From positions 17,233,875-17,293,874 of the forward strand of contig OZ037768.1 in assembly GCA_964035545.1 (NCBI GenBank): a stretch of 60,000 bases of DNA. The letters are read 5' to 3'. Shown piece after piece: positions 1 through 10,600 of the stretch (positions within the stretch are counted from its first letter, which is position 1; each line of letters begins with the position of its first letter). This DNA comes from Bugula neritina. Taxonomy: Eukaryota > Bryozoa > Gymnolaemata > Cheilostomatida > Bugulidae. A model generated the notes under the pieces. It searched no databases. It saw only the letters and a program-made list of their open reading frames with translations, and was not told where the DNA came from. A program made the translations under genes and the position numbers.

Positions 1-310
1 TAAATGTAGGTGTAAGTGTAGGTGTAAGTGTAAGTGTAAGTGTAGATGTAAGTGTAGGTGTAAGTGTAGGTGTAAGTGTAGATGTAAATGTAGGTGTAAG
101 TGTAGGTGTAAGTGTAAGTGTAGGTGTGAGTGTAGGTGTGAGTGTAGGTGTGAGTGTAGGTGTAAGTGTAAGTGTAGGTGTAGATGTAAGTGTAGGTGTA
201 AGTGTAGGTGTAAGTGTAGGTGTAAGTGTAGGTGTAAGTGTAGGTGTAAGTGTAGGTGTAAGTATAGATGTAAATGTAGGTGTAAGTGTAGGTGTAAGTA
301 TAAGTCTAGG
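1..310. repeat. 12-bp minisatellite (TAAGTGTAGGTG)n
   Basis: A near-perfect tandem array of a 12-bp unit, TAAGTGTAGGTG, with variants TAAGTG and TAGATG, runs from the window edge to about 310. An open frame across it only encodes a Val/Ser/Gly repeat and is not a gene. The unit contains GTAAGT, the consensus 5' splice site, on the plus strand. The true left end lies outside the window. Confidence 0.95.
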
Positions 311-968
311 TAGGTCAAGTAGAATGCCTAATCAATTTTGCAGTTTTAGCAGTTTGAAAAAATCTGCAAATAAATTTAGGAATTATTATTTCAGATTTGC
401 CTAATTACAAACAGAAAACCGTTGGAGGTAATTTAAAATTTAAAGTTAGCAATTTAATTAAAATTTTACTGAGCTTACTGATCAGCTCAGCTTATGTACT
501 AATAGGAACAAGTTTACAGCTCCCATTGACTGTGCGTCACAACTGTGAGTAATGAAAGATTGAATTTCTGGTATATTGCATTGATGTGTGTGTAAATATT
601 GTAAACAAAATTAAATTATCAATAATTTGCTAAATGCAAACTCTTGAAAAATATAGCTTTTCAAACCAATAATATCATTATAAACATTATTTGTGCAGAA
701 AATACTGCAACTAGACCCAATTTTAAAATGAAGTCTGTTGAATAAGTATTGAGAAGGTAAAAGATCTAGCAAAAATATTATCAACTGTAAATAGGAAGGA
801 ATGTGACTACCAATGTTTCAGCCAACCCACAATTTATTTTTTTTTTAATTATAATTTCTGTTTATATAAAGTAATTAGGTTAGAGCTGTTTTCCTTGAGA
901 ACAAAATTGAAGTGCTGTCTAGAATAAAGTTATACCCTATCAAAAGAAAATATTAAAAGTTAAAGTAC
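311..968. other. Kv-A intron sequence, no gene seen
   Basis: AT-rich sequence between the minisatellite and the Kv-A exon. It reads as the first part of the intron after that exon on the minus strand. I see no coding exon, RNA gene or element here; the pore exons of Kv-A must lie left of the window if the gene is intact. Confidence 0.6.
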
Positions 969-2003
969 CTGAAATATCTTGAAAATCTTCAAGACCTGCA
1001 ACGACTGGAATATCATCAATACTCTATGTATTTCTTTGTCATAGTGCTCATCAAAGTCGTACGAATTTGATATCGATGTCAGTGCAAACGAGCTAACAGC
1101 ACAGAGCCCTGAAAATATGTCCATCCAGTTAATAAATGATTTGAAATACATCAATCCTGGGCACAGAATCAAACGCAGTACTGTTTCAAAAACGAAAAAT
1201 GTCATGAAAACTCTCTTGGCTGTAATGATCCAAGGTTTTGGTGAGCTGTGGACGTAGCAATCAATTTTCTTCATTCCCGAGCAACCGATATTTTCTATGG
1301 CCTGCTCCATGTCACCAGTTAGGTTTCTGACAAAGCTTCTAGCTTCCTTCTCCGGGTTCGGTTGTCTGTAGTGCACACTGGTTCCTAGACCATGGATAAT
1401 CAAATACAGAAATACAGAAGCAATGGTGATCACAGCATACATGACTGACAGTCTTCTAAACTTTGTATATGGACCAAGTGGGTCAGTTATAAAACACCAA
1501 CATGTATATCTCAGCTCTAAAAACTTGTTAGACCCTGGAGGAGGTGGTGGTGCTCGGTTTTCCAGCCACTGGAACTCGGCTTCCAAACGGGATTCTTCAT
1601 CATCTTGAATTCCATTGATACCATCACTCGGAATATTCCAGAAGTTTATTTCTTCCATCACCAGCTCTTTGTCATATCCAGATGGTACATTCAGCACATT
1701 ATATCTGAGAATATTCAGAACTGCATTGAATAATGCAGGATCTCTATCAAAATAGAATGCGTTGAGCTCTTCAATCCAATGATCTGCTAGTAAATGCGGA
1801 GAAGCAAACTTGCTGTGTGGGTAACTTTTTATCAGCTGATTAGAAACAATAAACTTTTCTCCTGATATGTTGAAATGAAAGAGTTGAAGTGAAACCTTGC
1901 TTTTCTCTTTAGTGTGTTTTACAGCCATCTTTTCATTTTCTACGCCCACTTTATTTTTGCTGATAGCAAAAACTGCCGTAGCTACAGCCGCAAAGTCAGC
2001 CAT
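969..2003 (-). CDS. Kv-A: divergent voltage-gated K+ channel, 5' coding exon (partial)
   Basis: First coding exon of a Shaker-superfamily potassium channel alpha subunit (345 codons). It encodes a T1 tetramerisation domain, a PPPPPG linker, S1, an extracellular NLTG sequon, S2 with F..ET..R...CP, S3 with the conserved Asp, and S4. It stops at a GT donor at 968-967 in phase 0, at the same place as in Kv-B. The start at 2003 (MADFAAVATAV) is chosen because it aligns with the Kv-B start and a CAG acceptor lies at 2024-2026; the open frame up to 2105 is then intron. S4 keeps only two lysines (LKIFK) where Shaker-type channels have five or six charges. S5, pore and S6 are not in the window, so I cannot say whether the gene is intact. 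Over the T1 block it is about 97% identical in nucleotides to Kv-B. Confidence 0.85.
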
Positions 2004-2365
2004 ATTTCTTATATAGATACTACCTGCGAGTAAAGGATACAAATTATTTAACCTAGAAACAACACTGAAATGCCGTGAACATTTATTGATTGCATATAAA
2101 CACACATGAATTATTGAATAAATTCAACATATAAAGACAATCCTCATCATGATGGCTTATTATAATACATTTATTGTATTACGATTTGTAATAAATTCTT
2201 TTTAGATGAACTCGAATTTTTGTTTGCTACAGTATATAGACTAATGCCAGCTTGAATCTTTGTTTATTTTAAAAACTAATGACAGAAAAAAAATGTGATG
2301 AAATCTATTTGAAAACATAAAAGCCAAGCTGAGATGAAGTGCTTGTATTTAAATGTTTTACTTAC

Positions 2366-2460
2366 TCAAACTTTCAGTTTCTAGAAGAGTAGACTCATGA
2401 ACTCGCTCTATCCTTATCCTTGCATCCTCTCAGAAGCTCATGCTGGCACACACTAAATTT
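2366..2460 (-). other. Kv-A candidate 5' UTR exon
   Basis: A GTAAGT donor at 2365-2360 follows a short stretch with no useful ORF, and a CAG acceptor at 2026-2024 lies just before the Kv-A ATG. This fits a non-coding first exon, as in Kv-B. The 5' end near 2460 is only approximate. Confidence 0.4.
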
Positions 2461-2469
2461 ATATACTAT

Positions 2470-4196
2470 GCAGTGACCACATTTCACAATAAAATAATCC
2501 TGTATAATACTGGTTGATCAGACACTTATCCCATATTACAACTACTAAACACTGATTCTATTCAATAATGAAGAGAGCTAAAAAATCAACCTATTTGATT
2601 GCAGGTTTATCGACATGGCTCTTTCACTTTATTCAAATATTGATTTAAGATTTTCCATTTTCCTGGAAAAGTTCATTGCCATTACTGAATATATTATAAA
2701 TGTTAAATATTATTCCATCCCACATTTTACATAAAAGGTAATCTCCCTCTTGTGCCCATTTGAAATCCATTTCAAGCTTTATTTTCTATCATAATAAAAT
2801 ACTGTGTAGGCAAATATAACTGCATGGCTTTGATATTAACCATTGGATGGCCAACATGATATAGCATTAAACTAAACCACAATGAAGAAAATTAGGATGA
2901 GTTATGAAATTATGTTGCACCAAAATCACATGGGGCAGTTAATTAAGTTATATATTTACAATAATTTGTGCAATTGTTGTATATGTAGCTTGTGTCCGAA
3001 TCAATTGCTGTCATTATTTGCTTGCTTCGGGTTAATAAACACAAATGATTTCAAACACAAATTATTTCAAAAGTAATATGTAATAGCATGAATACATAGC
3101 TCTAATTGTCAACTCACTCTGCTCTTTGAATAGACATGTATACACGATTTCTGTTACTTCCTCAAGCAATGAAAACGACTGAATATGAATTGGTTTGATA
3201 TTTGAAACTGCATGTGGATATACAATGCCCATGTGCAACTAAGTGCTCTACACATTTTATTATCATAATTTATCAGTTATACATGTATAGCAGATGCCAG
3301 TGAAAGGAAATACAGCATATTATATGCAACAGATATTGGACTTTAGTGCCAAAACATCCTTATTACTGCTGCTGTAATATGTACTATAGACTATATCAAT
3401 AATGAAGCATGTAATTTTATTGCCTTTTCATTTCGCTTCATATGACTGACATCATGGCAGATGGATGCTGCCTTGCGGTGTGTTTTTTCACAATATGGAG
3501 TTGTTCCTCTTGGTACAGCTAATGCTTATACTCTTGTAGCTGTCATCCTTTCAACTGTGTGAGCATAATGTATATTGTGTTAGCAGGATTGATCATGGAA
3601 TGAAATGACAAAATATGATAACATTTGCATGTATGGAATTGAATAAAACAATGGCCAAAGCAATGGTCCACAATGATGATGTAAAACTTAAACATATTAA
3701 ATTCATTTACTGACTGCTAATTAAGTTTTAAAAATTTTCTTTAACACTTGGGGTGAAAAAATTGTTGCTGGTAATTAAATTGTTGTTACATATAATATTT
3801 TTGACTACTATTAGAGATCAAGCCCAGTCAACAAAAATTCATTTACTACTATTAGCATTATTATTTAATCATATAAACTAACCTGCCAGCTGCCCAATAC
3901 TTTAACTTTCACTAATACTCCTAGTCTGTTGTCTAGAAAGTTATTTAATCTACCAGGGTGAGGCTATGAAGACTCGCCAGAAGAGAGCATTTGTGAGACA
4001 CATGGACCAGAAACACTGGTTTGACAATACAATGAAGTCTAATAGCAGAGTTACAACTATAGCATAAGCTAGACAGGATGTGGTGAAAGAGGTGCCATCA
4101 GCCATTGTAATTCACCTACAACAATAGCGAAGTCTTTTAACACACTGTATATGCTGTCTGCCAACTCTCCCTTCCCGATGACCTCTGCAGGTTGAA
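2470..4196. other. Intergenic, no gene seen
   Basis: AT-rich sequence upstream of Kv-A. The only ORFs are short (64 aa or less) and show no family features. No RNA gene or clear element was seen. Confidence 0.5.
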
Positions 4197-4199
4197 ATA

Positions 4200-4405
4200 G
4201 AAGCCTTGAATAAAAAGCTCACGCAAGCTTATAGTCGCTATCCCGTCAGAAAGCCCCTTATGGAAGGGTTTTTTGTTAAAATCAGGCTAAGGATGAGGCA
4301 CAGGAGCAATTATGACTGAATGCTCTTCCTAACATCACCAATGGCCTTTGTCCGGACTCATGTTTACTAGGCAAGCGCTCTAACCCCTAGACTACGGCTA
4401 CTCTC
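4200..4405 (-). mobile_element. tRNA-derived SINE, copy 1
   Basis: Read on minus, this begins with a tRNA-like head (GTCTAGGGGTTAGAGCG, an A-box-like stretch) followed by the family body CATTGGTGATGTTAGGAAGA. The same body occurs at 16811-16990, 18728-18910 and 35522-35697. The B-box region is degraded here. The boundary at the low-coordinate end is approximate. Confidence 0.75.
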
Positions 4406-4575
4406 TGAGTTAAATACTTTGAATGATCTAGATATAAGTAGCATAATTTATAGTTCCTATAGATGCTATAAAACTCGTTTTATTTGCAGAATATTTGTGC
4501 AATTAAGTTCAATGAGTAGACCGTTCTATATTTTTGGAGTGAATAGTTAAATAAAGGCAAAGTTCTACCCAAGAC

Positions 4576-4578
4576 AGA

Positions 4579-4641
<63 letters not shown>
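4576..4641. repeat. (TA)n microsatellite
   Basis: About 33 uninterrupted AT dinucleotides. It directly abuts the dispersed repeat that starts at 4642. Confidence 0.95.
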
Positions 4642-4645
<4 letters not shown>

Positions 4646-4972
4646 CAATCTGTGGACAGCAGCTGTTTCGGGGTTTGTCCCCTCATCAGCACAGAACAGA
4701 GTACCATGGCCCACACCTTCGCAATAGTAGAAACTTATGTTTCTACTAAAGCATATTTAAAAGGTGTGTAAACTCAAGCCAGAGAGCTCAAGTGACTCTA
4801 GGGTCACCTAGGAGTCACGAGCCTTGCAAAATGCTAGCAGCTTGAGTTTGTGACCATGGTGAGAGAGCTCAATCACTGAATGTCATTGCTGAGCATTAAG
4901 TGAGAGCATAATACCTCAATCTGTGGACAGCAGCTGTTTCGGGGTTTGTCCCCTCATATATATATATATATA
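4642..4972 (-). repeat. Dispersed repeat with duplicated 46-bp motif next to (TA)n
   Basis: A motif starting ACCTCAATCTGTGGACAGCA occurs at 4642-4690 and again at 4911-4958; both copies abut (TA)n tracts. On minus the motif translates as DEGTNPETAAVHRLR before running into the TA repeat. I associate this conceptual peptide with the ends of retroelement-derived fragments in invertebrate genomes, but I cannot assign a family. The spacer at 4690-4910 is not coding. Confidence 0.6.
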
Positions 4973-5206
4973 TATGTTGGAGGAGTCATGGGCCTTGCAT
5001 TATAATGCAAATTGAATTCATGATATCTCTGAGCATAAATTATGTATGCATTATATTAAATATGTAAATGCATACATAAACTAGTTTTGGGAATTGGGAC
5101 ATAGAATGTATATCATTGATATTTTTCATATGCAGATATGTTTAAATTCCTTAATCATAAAATGATATAGAAAACTGAGCTTCAATTATTTATAGCCTAT
5201 TGTTTT

Positions 5207-5208
<2 letters not shown>

Positions 5209-5287
<79 letters not shown>
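5209..5287. repeat. (TA)n microsatellite
   Basis: About 40 AT dinucleotides in the intergenic space downstream of Kv-B. A shorter TA run is at 5352-5366. Confidence 0.95.
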
Positions 5288-5292
<5 letters not shown>

Positions 5293-5630
5293 ATAAATAT
5301 ACGAGAAAAATTATTGATTCATTATTTTATTAGGCAAAGTAATTATACTGATATATATATATATATGTACAAATTTGTCATAAAACTCACCACATAAAAT
5401 TATAAAGATTATCCTGCTTTACATCATAACAAGTAAATCATTGTATTAATATGCAATAAAACATGTCAAAATATCAAATATGCTGCAATCACTAGCCGCT
5501 TTAACATGTTGTATACCCTTATTAAGTAGTACGCATTAAATGTAATGTAACAAGTGATGACAACCACGTAAACACACTACTATGAAAGTATATATAACAT
5601 TGATGACAAATGATAATAATTTTATTCTTT

Positions 5631-8600
5631 TCATTCTTGAGAGTTGAGTTTTGAAATATCTGAAGTTGTCGTTCCAGCAGAAGTGTTTTTCTGTTTGTGT
5701 TTCTTCTTCAAGGCAGCAAACAACAGCCTTCTTCTCTTCCTATTGTGCTCCCAGTAGACGTTAAAATGGCTGCCAATAATGGCCACTGGCAAAGCCGTAA
5801 GAATAATTCCAGAAATAGCGCACAAAACTCCGACAAAGTATCCACCAACTGTAGAAGGATAGAAGTCACCGTATCCAACTGTTGTCATGGTGATGATTGC
5901 CCACCAATATCCTAAAACCCAAAGAAATACTTGGCTATAAAGAATATCCGTTGTAAAGTCACAATGCAATGCTAGCCTACAGGCTTTATTTTGCATTTTT
6001 CATCATAAATTGACCAAAGAGCATAGAGATTTTGGTTCGCCGACTATTGGGTTCAAAAACTTCAGCTTATTAGCAACATGAAATGCCTATTACTGATGGA
6101 TGTATTTTTCTGCTTCTGCTCACTTGCCTTTGAAGAAACACCTATTTGTTACACACTGATGCAAAATAGACCAGTTTCGCAGTGATTTCAACAATTGCTT
6201 TAATTTCCCAACTGGTGATATAATATATCAGTTAATTAAAAGAATTTTTCTGAGTGCCAACAACAATAAAAATTCACACATCAATGAAGTCACAAGACAA
6301 ATGTTTAGTGTCCTAATATAATTTGCCTGACAATTACATCAAGTTTTATATCTTTCAGCACAGTGTGAGTAACTTTGCCTTGGCCCTAGACCAAGGCTGT
6401 CCAACAGCCGGGCCCCAGGGCCGGATGTGGCCCCCTGCCTACATTTATGTGGCTCTCAAAGACATAAAACTAAAATTATTTTTCACAGCATATACATGAA
6501 TTAGAGTGAAAAACCACCTGCCTGATTTATACACATGCTATAAAACATGCAGCCAGCATCAACTATTGGGACTTTATTCTGTAATGATTCATAAGAATTT
6601 GGAATAAAATAATTCATTAAATACTGTGGCTGTGGCCCCCAGCACAAACTAAAGTTTACAATGCGGCCTTCCCCACAAAAAATTCAGTGGCCCTCGATCT
6701 AAAAAGTTTGGACACTCCCGCCCTAAACAGTGTGGTTTTAGTCAACAAGTGTAAAGGCCTTAGTATTGGTCAGCCTACCCACACTGGCTAGTTTATTAAC
6801 GTATAATGATAGTATAATGATGACTACAATGCCGAGGTTGTATGGTCACTTACTGGGTTACCTTTATAGTTTATAGCATTACCAGCCAGTGACTTATTTA
6901 ATCAATAATTTTCTTTCCTTTTATTTTCTAAAGTTCACAGTCAACACTCACCATCCAAGCTTAAAATTCATTGCTTTTACAAAATATAATTGGCCTATGT
7001 AAAGAATAATAAGCAATTGCTTTGTAGATAGTTTTATGTTATTAGAAGTTGTAACTGCAAATTGTTAGAAAAAGAGGAATACAAAATCATTGATACAAAA
7101 AGCTTTGAGGTGAGGTGGATTAATGAAGAGGTTAGGAAAAGCCTGTGTTCTAAATCAAAAATGCAACAAATAAAGTTATGTTCTTTCAAAGATTATTCAA
7201 GCTATATCTCAAGCCTAATTCATAATGAAAATTAAAAAACTTAATCTATTGAAATTTCTTTCTTACTGAACCTAAATATTTCTACCACAAAGATACTTGT
7301 ACAGCAAAATACCAAAAATAGATTCAGCCCCTAATTAAATGTTTACACATTTATACTAACTGTAGTGCCAGTTCTCTGTAACATGAAAAATTGATATCTG
7401 AACATATTGTTGTCCAATTTTGTTGTTGTCACATAAAGAGTTCAATAGAATTGCCTCCTCCACCTATAGGCCTTAAGGTGGTAAACTTCAAAGCAAAGAA
7501 TCTTAAGAATTTTGAAAAATAGATAAAGGATGTTTTATGCCGATCTTCAGTATTTCTTGATATATTACACAGTATCCTCCATATAGACATGCAAGTGCTT
7601 TTGCAGTCACTGTCCACTTTTAATTTAATAGGGGCTGCTAGAATGGTATGATAAATCATATCTGTTGACTATATTGGTCATAGTAAAATATGATTGGTAT
7701 GAGCTTTGCTAATAAATTTTAACAAAGCTTTCTTGTGTCAAGCAGGTATAATTTATTTATGATAAATTTGCATGCTTGTCAAAGGTTTTCACATGCATTT
7801 TTAGACACACCTAAAAGTTAATGCAGTTTTTGATGTTGCATTAGGCAACCTAACATAGATTTTATTAGACTGTCTATGAAAATCTTAGCAAGTAAACGCA
7901 ACTATTAATTCCTTAGCTTTTAAAAATTAATCCCTGACCAGAAGTACCACACATGGTCATAAAATATGAGCAATTTCTCCAGCAGATATGCTGAAAGAAG
8001 TGAAGATATTTGATCATATGGTTGACTGACTTTGATCAACACTATAAACCTTGTTGGAGAATAAGTGTGATAGTAATGGCATCAGCCTGCATGGAAGAGC
8101 ACAAGAGGAATGATGAGATCAGAGGCATGGCAGGAGTAAAAGCAGTAACTGTATCGATGAGGAAGAGTTAGCCTAGGGCCACACAGTGCGTATTTTCGCA
8201 TGCGAAAATTGAAATCACAAGTAGCAAAGGTGTCCACTGTAGCGTCAGTGACGCGTGATAAATAAAGCATTCATTTTAAAAAATCGCACTCGCTTTCAAT
8301 AAAACGCAATTACTGGAATATAGCACTAAAATAAAGAAATTGGGCTCGCTGAATAACTACCAGCCAATTAGGTGACGATGACCGAGACGATTCGCACTTG
8401 CGTTGAAAATGCAGAGCGACAAGTGCGAATGTTTTCTCAATGCGCACAGTGGATACCTTTGCTACTTGTGATTTCAATTTTCGCATGCGAAAATACGCAC
8501 CGTGTGGCCCTAGGCTAAGCTGAAATGGTATGGGCATGTATGCAGGTGAGACAAAGAGGAGGGCATAAAGAGAATCAGCAACATCAGTGTGGAAGGCAAG

Positions 8601-10292
8601 AGAGACAAATAGGTGAATGAATACCATAAGATGGGGATATGAGAGCGTGGAGCTTGCATAGCAAGGACACATGTAATAGAATTAGATAGAAACCATTAAT
8701 TGAGTTGGTTATGCAGAACAGTACTTAAATAGGTCGGATGAGAATAAGTGTGGTATGACTAGACTGTAAGTCTATGCAAAAGAATTTTAAGTATCTGATG
8801 CTGTGGTTCCCAGACTACCATACAGCATGAAGGCAGCGCTAGTTGATGGTTTAAGGCAGCACTCACCATAAACACAATCAGGCACTCCAACACCCATTTC
8901 TGATTGCAGCTCTAGGAACGAAACGGATGTAGCAAATATAAACATTGCTATCATTAGATACATAACCAGAAGGAAAAGTTCTTTCAAACAGGCTTTGAGT
9001 GTAAGCATCATCACCATGAGCCCATCTATCAGACTTGCGTACTGTAATGAAGAGAATTTGATGCTATAATTAATATATAGCTTTATTACTAATACAAGGT
9101 ATAACATCACAGCCCTATATATATTAATTACTTACTTTTGGCACTGCAAATGAAGTCAATATAAGATTATAGATTCAATGATATTATTTATCGACTATGT
9201 TTAATTTATTTGTTCAGAAAATAAGAAATTCTAAACAATTATAGAATTTGACTTTACCTGAAAAATTTTGAAAATCCTCAAAATCTGAATGGACTGCAGA
9301 CAGATAACAATGTAATGCAAATGCATTTCAGCTTCTCCCACAATCTCTTTGGTAACCACAACAATTTCGATGGCAAAAGCTGCCAACGCACCTATTCCAG
9401 CTAGAATGTCAATCCAAGTTATTATAGACCTAAAATACGCCAAGCCTGGACATAGGATCAATCGAATTAATGTTTCCAGGATAAAAACAAATTTTAAAGC
9501 GTATTTGGAGTAGGTTATCCAAAGTAAAGGTGTTGTTCGAATGTAGCATGATATTTTTGACATTTGAGAACAACCTAGATTGTCTATAGCAGAGTCTAGG
9601 TTGGTGGTCTCCGCAGTCTTGTTAGTGTAAAGAGCAGGTAAAGCGTGCTCATCAATAACTCTGTAATGTGGGCTGGTGCCTATGCCATAAAGTATCATGT
9701 ATAAAACCACTGCGACAATCGAAAACACGGCATATGCGATAGACATTCGCCGATATTTTGTATATGGACCAAGTGGGTCAGTTATAAAACACCAACATTT
9801 ATATCTCAGCTCTAAAAACTTGCTAGACCCTGGAGGAGGTGGTGGTATTCGGTTTTCCAGCCACTGGAACTCGGCTTCCAAACGTAACTCTTCATCATCC
9901 TGAACTCCTTCGACATCTTCTTTTGGAACATTCCAGAAGTTAATTTCTTCCATCACCAGCTCTTTGTCATATCCAGATGGTACATTCAACACATTGTATC
10001 TGAGAATATTCAGGACTGCATTGAATAATGCAGGGTCTCTATCAAAATAGAATGCATTGAGCTCTTCAATCCAATGATCTGCTAGTAAATGTGGAGAAGC
10101 AAACTTGCTGTGTGGGTAACTTTTTACCAGCTGATTAGAAACAATAAACTTCTGACCCGAAATGTTAATATGGAGAAAATGTAAATCTTTGACAGCATTA
10201 TCTTCCACCTTATTTGTCGTCATCTTTTTCAGATCTTCATTTGATAAGCTCATATTAATCACAGCACTAGCAACTGCAGCAACGTCACTCAT
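5631..10292 (-). CDS. Kv-B: divergent voltage-gated K+ channel with reduced voltage sensor
   Basis: Complete model, 496 aa, in three exons: 10292-9258, 9041-8867 and 5911-5631. Junction phases are 0 and 1 and all introns are GT-AG. Domains: T1 39-125; PPPPPG linker about 150-155; S1 184-204; NKT sequon in the S1-S2 loop; S2 262-281 with the F/E/R...CP pattern; S3 288-313 with the conserved Asp; S4 325-345; S4-S5 linker [10 protein letters not shown]5; selectivity filter TVGYGD 414-419; S6 428-450. A basic tail (NRKRRR) follows S6. The family forms tetrameric K+-selective pores in the plasma membrane. Odd points: S4 has only R339 and K342, and the S6 gate motif is PVA (445-447) instead of PVP. 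Both resemble modulatory or silent Kv subunits, though function is inferred. AATAAA lies 5 bases past the stop (5626-5621, minus). The overall pattern is Shaw/Shaker-like but too divergent to place. Confidence 0.92.
6392..6720. mobile_element. hAT-like MITE, copy 1 (in Kv-B intron 2)
   Basis: A 329-bp non-coding element with imperfect terminal inverted repeats: CAAGGCTGTCCAA at the left, and CGGGAGTGTCCAA as the complement of the right. The flanking 8-bp sequences CCCTAGAC (6384-6391) and CCCTAAAC (6721-6728) differ at one base, as expected of an aged 8-bp hAT target duplication. Its left 120 bp is homologous, in opposite orientation, to the element at 52374-52712. Confidence 0.85.
6729..8167. 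other. Kv-B intron 2 sequence with one MITE
   Basis: Apart from the MITE at about 7108-7277 this is featureless AT-rich intron. Short ORFs such as 7429-7659 have no family features. Confidence 0.5.
7108..7277. mobile_element. TAGGTGCAGTAAT-family MITE, copy a (degraded)
   Basis: Shares the body AAAGCCTGTGTTCTA followed by AAGTTATGTTCTT and a related right end with the copies at 21928 and 24218. The terminal repeats are eroded. Non-coding. Confidence 0.6.
8168..8518. mobile_element. MITE with about 70-bp terminal inverted repeats
   Basis: The left arm (8168-8243) begins TTAGCCTAGGGCCACAC, and the right arm (8447-8518) is its reverse complement with very few mismatches. Each arm contains the palindrome TTTTCGCATGCGAAAA. 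The ends fit a TA target duplication (8169-8170 and 8516-8517). The roughly 200-bp core has no transposase. ORFs over this region are by-products of the repeat. Confidence 0.85.
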
Positions 10293-10443
10293 ATTGAATG
10301 CTTTATGGGCTTGAATCCAGAGTAATGCTGTTATGAAAAAGAAAAATGTTTAATAAGAACAAATAATGATGCAAGACTGACAATTTTCATTCAACATAAT
10401 AAAATACATTTTAAGTAAATGAATTTTATTTACAAATTCTTAC

Positions 10444-10600
10444 CTGAGAGCTTGAGAAAGGTAGAGGATGACCCTAACGCTTGATTTGTGGTTGTAAAAC
10501 TGCCTAAATAGTTAACAAGCTGCTGCCTACTTGAACAAAACAAGTCAATTGTCAAGAGCTGCCAAATCTCTGCACGAGAGGTGTTAAGAAATTAGTTCTC
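10444..10600 (-). other. Kv-B candidate 5' UTR exon
   Basis: A CAG|GTAAGA donor ends at 10444, and a CAG acceptor at 10330-10328 precedes the start codon by 36 bases. No coding frame is present, so this is read as a non-coding first exon. Its 5' end is not defined by the sequence. Confidence 0.45.

Noticed and set aside
126-404. 92-aa ORF of Val/Ser/Gly repeats
   Set aside because: It is the translation of the minisatellite and has no non-repeat coding content.
2004-2105. Upstream in-frame extension of Kv-A (MCLYAINK...)
   Set aside because: A good acceptor at 2026-2024 and alignment with the Kv-B start place the true ATG at 2003; the extension is not seen in Kv-B.
5631-5996. Reading the pore exon as the end of Kv-A
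   Set aside because: Both genes are on minus, so 5.6-5.9 kb lies downstream of Kv-B and upstream of Kv-A; splice phases join it to Kv-B.
8310-8672. 120-aa and 62-aa minus ORFs at 8.1-8.7 kb
   Set aside because: They cover the MITE at 8168-8518 and match no family.
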